Origin: Calliopsis andreniformis
Taxonomy: Eukaryota; Arthropoda; Insecta; Hymenoptera; Andrenidae
DNA length: 64,000 bases
Assembly (NCBI RefSeq): GCF_051401765.1
Contig: NW_027480599.1
Coordinates: 124,001 to 188,000 of the forward strand
Direction: 5' to 3'
Positions 52,288 through 61,521 of the stretch are shown here, piece by piece (the stretch's first letter is position 1; each line of letters begins with the position of its first letter). A program made the position numbers and the translations under genes. Below the pieces are notes generated by a model. It was not told the origin of the DNA. It made no database searches and saw only the letters and a list, made by a program, of their open reading frames with translations.

Positions 52288-55200
52288 CATTCTTCAATCC
52301 TCAATACCCAATCCTCAATCTTCAATCCTCAATCCTCAATCCTCAATTCTCAACCCTCAATCCTCAGTCCTCAGTCCTCAAACCTCAATCCTCAAACCTC
52401 AGCCCTCATCCTCAATCCTCAATCCTGAATCCCCAAATCCTCAATCCTCAATCCACAATCCTCAATCTTCAATCCTCAATCCTCAATCCTCAATTGTCAA
52501 TCCTCAATCCTCTGTCCTCAGTCCTCAAACCACAATCCTCAACCCTCGGCCCTCATCCTCAATTCTCAATCCTCAATCCTCAATCCTCAACCTTCAATCC
52601 TCAATACACAATCTTCAATAATCAATCCTCAATTCTCAATCCTCAATACTCAATCCTCAATCGTCAATCCTCAATCCCCAATCCTCAATCTTCAATCCTC
52701 AATCCTCAATCCTCAATCCTCAATCCTCAATCCGCTATCCTCAATCTTCAATCCTCAACACTCAATCTTCAATCCTCCATCCTCAATCCTCAGTCCTCAG
52801 TCCTCAATCCTCAATCGTCAGGCTTCAATCCTCAATACTCAATCTTCAATCCTCAATCCTCAATCCTCATTCCTCAATCCTCATTCTTCAATCATCAATA
52901 CCCAATCGTCAATCTTCAATCCTCAATCCTCAATCCTCAATTCTCAATCCTCAATCCTCAGTCCTCAGTCCTCAAACCTCAATCCTCAACCCTCAGCCCT
53001 CACCCTCAATCCTTAATCCTCAATCCTCAATCCTCAATCTTCAATCCACAATCCTCAATCTTCAATCCTCAATCCTCAGTCCTCAATCTTCAATCCTCAA
53101 TGCTCAATCCTCAATCCTCAATCCTCAGTCCTCAATGCTCAATCCTCAATCCTCTAACCTCAACCCTCAACCGTCAGTCCTCGTCCTCAAGCCTCAACCC
53201 TCAATCCTCAATCCTCAATCTTCAATCATCAATACTCAATCTTCAATCCTCAATCCTCAATCCTCAATCCTCAATCCTCAATCCTCAATATTCAAAGAAC
53301 AACCCTCAACCATCAAACCTCAATACTCAACCATCAATCCTCAATTCTCAATACTCAATAGAATATCCTGAATTCTCATGGTTCAATACTCAATACACAA
53401 TATTCAATTACCAAATCTCAATCCTCAAACATCAATCCTCAACACTCAATCCTCAACACTCTGTCCTCTCTCTTCAATCCTCCATCCTCAATCCTCAATC
53501 CTCAAGCGTCAGTCCTCAATACTCAATCTTCAATCCTCAATCCTCAGTCCTCAATCTTCAATCCACAATGCTCAATCCTCAATCCTCAATCCTCAGTCCT
53601 CAATCCTCAACCCTGAATCCTCAGTCCTCAACCTCAATCCCGTATCCTCAATCCTGAATCCTCAATCTTCAACACTCAGTCCTCAAAAATCAATTGTCAA
53701 TCCTCAATCCTCAATAGAATATCCTCATTTCACAGTTTTCAATACTCATTCCCCATTCTTCAATCTTCAAATCTCAATCCACAAACATCAATTATCATCA
53801 CTCAACCATCAACACTCAGTCCTCAATCTTCAATCCTCAATCCTCAATCCTCAATCTTCAATCCTCAATACCCAATCTTCAATCCTCAATCCTCAATTCT
53901 CAATCCTCAATACTCAATCCTCAAACCTCAATCTTCAACAGTCAGCCCTCGTCCTCAATCCTCAAACCTCAATCCTCAATCCTCAATATTCAATCATCAA
54001 TATTCAATCTTCAATCCTCAATCCTCAGTCCTCAATCCTCAATCCTCAATCCTCAATATTCAACACACAACCCTCAGCCATCAATCCTCAATACTCAACC
54101 ACCAATCCTCAATTCTCAATACTGAATAGAATATACTGAATTCTCATGGTTGAATACTCAATCCAAAATATTCAATAATCAAATCTCAATCCTCAAACAT
54201 CAGTTCTCAGCACTCAATCCTCAGCACTCAGTCCAATCTCTTCAATCCTCCATCCTCGATCCTCAATCCTCAGGCGTCAATCCTCAATCCTCAATCCTCA
54301 ACCCTCAATCCTCAGTCCTCAAACCTCAATCCCGAATTCTCAATCCTGAATCCTCAATCTTCAGCCCTCAGTCCTCAACAATCGATTGTCAATCCTCAAT
54401 CATCTACAGAATATCCTCAATTCACAGTTTTCAATACTCAATCCCCATTCTTCAATCTTCAAATCTCAATATCCAAACATCAATTCTCATCACTCTACCC
54501 TCAACACTTAGTTCTCAATCTTCAATCCTCAATCCTCAATCCTCAATCTTCAATCCTCAATACTCAATCTTCAATCCTCAATCCTCAATTCTCAATCGTC
54601 AATACTCAATCCTCAATCTTCAATCCTCAATCGTCAATCCTCAATCCTCAATCCTCAATCCTCGATCCTCAATCTTCATTCCTCAATACTCAATCTTCAT
54701 ACCTCCATCCTCAATCCTCAATCCTCAATCCTCAATCCTCAATCGTCATGCTTCAATCCTCAATACTCATTCTTCAATCCTCAATCCTCAATCCTCATAC
54801 CTCAATCCTCGTTCTTCAATCATCAATACCCAATCCTCAATCTTCAATCCTCAATCCTCACTCCTCATTTCTCAATCCTCAATCCTCAGTCCTCAGTCCT
54901 CAAACCTCAATCCTCAACCCTCATCACCCATCCTCAATCCTCAATCGACAATCCGCAATCCCCAATCTTCAATACTCAATACTCAATATTCAATCCTCAA
55001 TCCTCAGTCCTCAAACATCTATTCTGAATCCTCAATCCTGAATCCTGAATCCTGAATCCTCAATCTTCAGCCCTGAGTCCTCTGCAATCAGTTGTCAATC
55101 CTCAATCCTCAATAGAATATCCTCAATTCACAGTTTTCAATACTCAATGCTCAATCTGCAATCTTCAGATCTCTATCCACAAACATCAATTCTCATCACT

Positions 55201-55754
55201 CAACCCTCAATACTCAGTCCCCAATCCTCAATCTTCAATCCTCAATCCTCAATCCTCAATCCTTAATCTTAATCTTCAATCCTCAATCCTCAATCCTCAA
55301 TACCCCATCCTCAATCTTCAATCCTCAATCCTCAATCCTCAATCCTCGATCGTCAATCCTCAATCCTCAATCTTCAATCCTGAGTCCCAAATCCTCAATC
55401 TTCAATACGCAATCCTCAATCCTCAATCTTCAACACTCAATACTCAATCTTGAATCCTCAATCCTCAATCCTCAATCATCAATCTTCAATTCTCAATACT
55501 CAACCCTCAATCCTCAGTGCTCAATCCTCAGTCCTCAAACCTTAATCCCGAATCCTCAATCCTGAATCCTCAATCTTCAGCCCTGAGTCCTCTGCAATCA
55601 GTTGTCAATCCTCAATCCTCAATAGAATATCCTCAATTCACAGTTTTCAATACTCAATGCTCAATCTGCAATCTTCAGATCTCTATCCACAAACATCAAT
55701 TCTCATCACTCAACCCTCAATACTCAGTCCCCAATCCTCAATCTTCAATCCTCA
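52288..55754 (+). repeat. Block Y, copy 2 (Y2), right end truncated
   Basis: Matches Y1 at +6,353 bp and Y3 at +4,145 bp. It stops at 55,754 inside the last L1-containing module, where X2 begins directly; Y1 and Y3 continue there with CTCAATCCTCGATCC. Confidence 0.88.
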
Positions 55755-56789
55755 AACCTCAATCCTCAATATTCAACACACAACCCTCAGCCATCAATCC
55801 TCAATACTCAACCACCAATCCTCAATTCTCAATACTGAATAGAATATACTGAATGCTCATGGTTGAATACTCAATCCAAAATATTCAATAATCAAATCTC
55901 AATCCTCAAACATCAGTTCTCAACACTCAATCCTCAGCACTCAGTCCAATCTCTTCAATCGTCCATCCTCGATCCTCAATCCTCAGGCGTCAATCCTCAA
56001 TCCTCAATCCTCAACCCTCAATCCTCAGTCCTCAAACCTCAATCCCGAATCCTCAATCCTGAATCCTCAATCTTCAGCACTCAGTCCTCAACAATCAATT
56101 GTCTATCCTCAATCCTCTACAGAATATCCTCAATTCACAGTTTTCAATACTCAATCCCCATTCTTCAATCTTCAAATCTCAATCCCCAAACATCAATTCT
56201 CATCACTCCACCCTCAACACTCAGTTCTCAATCTTCAATCCTCAATCCTCAATCCTCTATCTTCAATCCTCAATACTCAATCTTCAATCCTCAATCCTCA
56301 ATTCTCAATCCTCAATACTCAATCCTCAATCGTCAATCCTCAATCCCCAATCCTCAATCTTCAATACTCAATCCTCAATCCTCAAACCTCAATCCTCAGT
56401 CTTCAATCCTCAATGCTCAATCCTCAATCCTCAATCCTCGGTCCTCAATACTCAAGCCTCAATCCTCAAACCTCAATCATCAACCGTCAGTCCTCGTCCT
56501 CAATCCTCAACCCTCAATCCTCAATCCTCAATCTTCAATCCCCGATACTCAATATTCAATCCTGAGTCCTCAATCCATCAATCCTCAATCTTCAATCCTC
56601 AATCCTCAATCCTCAATCTTCAATCCTCAATCCTCATTCTTCAGTCCTCAATACCCAATCCTCAATCTTCAATCCTCAATCCTCAATCCTCAATTCTCCA
56701 TCCTCAACCCTCATTCCTCAATCCTCATTCTTCAATCATCAATACCCAATCGTCAATCTTCAATCCTCAATCCTCAATCCTCAATTCTC
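55755..56789 (+). repeat. Block X, copy 2 (X2), shortened
   Basis: 55,755-56,710 matches 50,946-51,901 at +4,809 bp. A short patch (56,711-56,789), which resembles 52,868-52,940, then joins it to Y3. The offset drop from 4,809 to 4,145 shows that 664 bp, including the 147-bp tandem pair, is missing relative to X1-Y2. Confidence 0.85.
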
Positions 56790-59700
56790 AATACTCAATC
56801 CTCAATCGTCAATCCTCAATCCCCAATCCTCAATCTTCAATCCTCAATCCTCAATCCTCAATCCTCAATCCTCAATCCGCTGTCCTCAATCTTCAATCCT
56901 CAACACTCAATCTTCAATCCTCCATCCTCAATCCTCAGTCCTCAGTCCTCAATCCTCAATCGTCAGGCTTCAATCCTCAATACTCAATCTTCAATCCTCA
57001 ATCCTCAATCCTCATTCCTCAATCCTCATTCTTCAATCATCAATACCCAATCGTCAATCTTCAATCCTCAATCCTCAATCCTCAATTCTCAATCCTCAAT
57101 CCTCAGTCCTCAGTCCTCAAACCTCAATCCTCAACCCTCAGCCCTCACCCTCAATCCTTAATCCTCAATCCTCAATCCTCAATCTTCAATCCACAATCCT
57201 CAATCTTCAATCCTCAATCCTCAGTCCTCAATCTTCAATCCTCAATGCTCAATCCTCAATCCTCAATCCTCAGTCCTCAATGCTCAATCCTCAATCCTCT
57301 AACCTCAACCCTCAACCGTCAGTCCTCGTCCTCAAGCCTCAACCCTCAATCCTCAATCCTCAATCTTCAATCATCAATACTCAATCTTCAATCCTCAATC
57401 CTCAATCCTCAATCCTCAATCCTCAATCCTCAATATTCAAAGAACAACCCTCAACCATCAAACCTCAATACTCAACCATCAATCCTCAATTCTCAATACT
57501 CAATAGAATATCCTGAATTCTCATGGTTCAATACTCAATACACAATATTCAATTACCAAATCTCAATCCTCAAACATCAATCCTCAACACTCAATCCTCA
57601 ACACTCTGTCCTCTCTCTTCAATCCTCCATCCTCAATCCTCAATCCTCAAGCGTCAGTCCTCAATACTCAATCTTCAATCCTCAATCCTCAGTCCTCAAT
57701 CTTCAATCCACAATGCTCAATCCTCAATCCTCAATCCTCAGTCCTCAATCCTCAACCCTGAATCCTCAGTCCTCAACCTCAATCCCGTATCCTCAATCCT
57801 GAATCCTCAATCTTCAACACTCAGTCCTCAAAAATCAATTGTCAATCCTCAATCCTCAATAGAATATCCTCATTTCACAGTTTTCAATACTCATTCCCCA
57901 TTCTTCAATCTTCAAATCTCAATCCACAAACATCAATTATCATCACTCAACCATCAACACTCAGTCCTCAATCTTCAATCCTCAATCCTCAATCCTCAAT
58001 CTTCAATCCTCAATACCCAATCTTCAATCCTCAATCCTCAATTCTCAATCCTCAATACTCAATCCTCAAACCTCAATCTTCAACAGTCAGCCCTCGTCCT
58101 CAATCCTCAAACCTCAATCCTCAATCCTCAATATTCAATCATCAATATTCAATCTTCAATCCTCAATCCTCAGTCCTCAATCCTCAATCCTCAATCCTCA
58201 ATATTCAACACACAACCCTCAGCCATCAATCCTCAATACTCAACCACCAATCCTCAATTCTCAATACTGAATAGAATATACTGAATTCTCATGGTTGAAT
58301 ACTCAATCCAAAATATTCAATAATCAAATCTCAATCCTCAAACATCAGTTCTCAGCACTCAATCCTCAGCACTCAGTCCAATCTCTTCAATCCTCCATCC
58401 TCGATCCTCAATCCTCAGGCGTCAATCCTCAATCCTCAATCCTCAACCCTCAATCCTCAGTCCTCAAACCTCAATCCCGAATCCTCAATCCTGAATCCTC
58501 AATCTTCAGCCCTCAGTCCTCAACAATCGATTGTCAATCCTCAATCATCTACAGAATATCCTCAATTCACAGTTTTCAATACTAAATCCCCATTCTTCAG
58601 TCTTCAAATCTCAATATCCAAACATCAATTCTCATCACTCTACCCTCAACACTTAGTTCTCAATCTTCAATCCTCAATCCTCAATCCTCAATCTTCAATC
58701 CTCAATACTCAATCTTCAATCCTCAATCCTCAATTCTCAATCGTCAATACTCAATCCTCAATCTTCAATCCTCAATCGTCAATCCTCAATCCTCAATCCT
58801 CAATCCTCGATCCTCAATCTTCATTCCTCAATACTCAATCTTCATACCTCCATCCTCAATCCTCAATCCTCAATCCTCAATCCTCAATCGTCATGCTTCA
58901 ATCCTCAATACTCATTCTTCAATCCTCAATCCTCAATCCTCATACCTCAATCCTCGTTCTTCAATCATCAATACCCAATCCTCAATCTTCAATCCTCAAT
59001 CCTCACTCCTCATTTCTCAATCCTCAATCCTCAGTCCTCAGTCCTCAAACCTCAATCCTCAACCCTCATCACCCATCCTCAATCCTCAATCGACAATCCG
59101 CAATCCCCAATCTTCAATACTCAATACTCAATATTCAATCCTCAATCCTCAGTCCTCAAACATCAATTCTGAATCCTCAATCCTGAATCCTGAATCCTGA
59201 ATCCTCAATCTTCAGCCCTGAGTCCTCTGCAATCAGTTGTCAATCCTCAATCCTCAATAGAATATCCTCAATTCACAGTTTTCAATACTCAATGCTCAAT
59301 CTGCAATCTTCAGATCTCTATCCACAAACATCAATTCTCATCACTCAACCCTCAATACTCAGTCCCCAATCCTCAATCTTCAATCCTCAATCCTCAATCC
59401 TCAATCCTTAATCTTAATCTTCAATCCTCAATCCTCAATCCTCAATACCCCATCCTCAATCTTCAATCCTCAATCCTCAATCCTCAATCCTCGATCGTCA
59501 ATCCTCAATCCTCAATCTTCAATCCTGAGTCCCAAATCCTCAATCTTCAATACGCAATCCTCAATCCTCAATCTTCAACACTCAATACTCAATCTTGAAT
59601 CCTCAATCCTCAATCCTCAATCATCAATCTTCAATTCTCAATACTCAACCCTCAATCCTCAGTGCTCAATCCTCAGTCCTCAAACCTTAATCCCGAATCC

Positions 59701-60120
59701 TCAATCCTGAATCCTCAATCTTCAGCCCTGAGTCCTCTGCAATCAGTTGTCAATCCTCAATCCTCAATAGAATATCCTCATTTCACAGTTTTCAATACTC
59801 AATGCTCAATCTGCAATCTTCAGATCTCTATCCACAAACATCAATTCTCATCACTCAACCCTCAATACTCAGTCCCCAATCCTCAATCTTCAATCCTCAA
59901 TCCTCGATCCTCAATCCTCAATCCTCAATCTTCAATCCTGAGTCCCAAATCCTCAATCTTCAATACGCAACCCTCAATCCTCAATCTTCAACACTCAATA
60001 CTCAATCTTGAATCCTCAATCCTCAATCCTCAATCATCAATCTTCAATTCTCAACACTCAACCCTCAATCCTCAGTGCTCAATCCTCAGTCCTCAAACCT
60101 TAATCCCGAATCCTCAATCC
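56790..60120 (+). repeat. Block Y, copy 3 (Y3)
   Basis: Matches 52,645-55,754 at +4,145 bp, then continues with the Y1-type right end to about 60,120 (offset +10,498 from Y1). Single-base differences include CAATACTAAATCC against CAATACTCAATCC near 58,580 and CAATCCGCTGTCC against CAATCCGCTATCC near 56,880. Confidence 0.88.
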
Positions 60121-61521
60121 TGAATCCTCAATTCTCAATCCTCAATCCTCAGTCCTCAGTCCTTAAACCTCAATCCTCAAACCTCAATCCGCAATATTCA
60201 ACACACAACCCTCAGCCATCAATCCTCAATACTCAACCACCAATCCTCAATTCTCAATACTGAATAGAATATACTGAATTCTCATGGTTGAATACTCAAT
60301 CCAAAATATTCAATAATCAAATCTCAATCCTCAAACATCAGTTCTCAACACTCAATCCTCAGCACTCAGTCCAATCTCTTCAATCGTCCATCCTCGATCC
60401 TCAATCCTCAGGCGTCAATCCTCAATCCTCAATCCTCAACCCTCAATCCTCAGTCCTCAAACCTCAATCCCGAATCCTCAATCCTGAATCCTCAATCTTC
60501 AGCACTCAGTCCTCAACAATCAATTGTCTATCCTCAATCCTCTACAGAATATCCTCAATTCACAGTTTTCAATACTCAATCCCCATTCTTCAATCTTCAA
60601 ATCTCAATCCCCAAACATCAATTCTCATCACTCCACCCTCAACACTCAGTTCTCAATCTTCAATCCTCAATCCTCAATCCTCTATCTTCAATCCTCAATA
60701 CTCAATCTTCAATCCTCAATCCTCAATTCTCAATCCTCAATACTCAATCCTCAATCGTCAATCCTCAATCCCCAATCCTCAATCTTCAATACTCAATCCT
60801 CAATCCTCAAACCTCAATCCTCAGTCTTCAATCCTCAATGCTCAATCCTCAATCCTCAATCCTCGGTCCTCAATACTCAAGCCTCAATCCTCAAACCTCA
60901 ATCATCAACCGTCAGTCCTCGTCCTCAATCCTCAACCCTCAATCCTCAATCCTCAATCTTCAATCCCCGATACTCAATATTCAATCCTGAGTCCTCAATC
61001 CATCAATCCTCAATCTTCAATCCTCAATCCTCAATCCTCAATCTTCAATCCTCAATCCTCATTCTTCAGTCCTCAATACCCAATCCTCAATCTTCAATCC
61101 TCAATCCTCAATCCTCAATTCTCCATCCTCAACCCTCAGCCCTGAGTCCTCAAACCTCAATCCTCAACCCTCAGCCCTCACCCACAATCCTCAATCCTGA
61201 ATCCTCAAATCCTCAATCCTCAATCCACAATCCTCAATCTTCGATCCTCAATACTCAATCTTCAATCCTCAATCCTCAATCCTCAATCCTCAGTCCTCAA
61301 ACCTCAATCCTCAAGCCTCAGCCCTCATCCTCAATCCTCAATCCTGAATCCTCAAATCCTCAATCCTCAATCCACAATCCTCAATCTTCGATCCTCAATA
61401 CTCAATCTTCAATCCTCAATCCTCAATCCTCAATCATCAATCCTCAATCCTCAATCCTCAATTCTCAATCTTCAATCCTCAATCCTCAATCCTCAATCCT
61501 CAATCCTCCATCCTCAGTCCT
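60121..61521 (+). repeat. Block X, copy 3 (X3)
   Basis: Matches X1 at +9,234 bp over its whole length, including the 147-bp internal tandem pair, with only scattered substitutions such as CAATCCGCAATATTC near 60,185. Confidence 0.88.

Noticed and set aside
56099..57802. Longest + strand open frame (567 codons, SSILNPQ repeat peptide) as a gene, for example a repeat surface protein
   Set aside because: The open frame follows from a stop-free 7-bp repeat, equally open in the other + frames. There is no unique N- or C-terminal domain, signal peptide or promoter, and copies of the block change frame and length through 7-bp or single-base indels.
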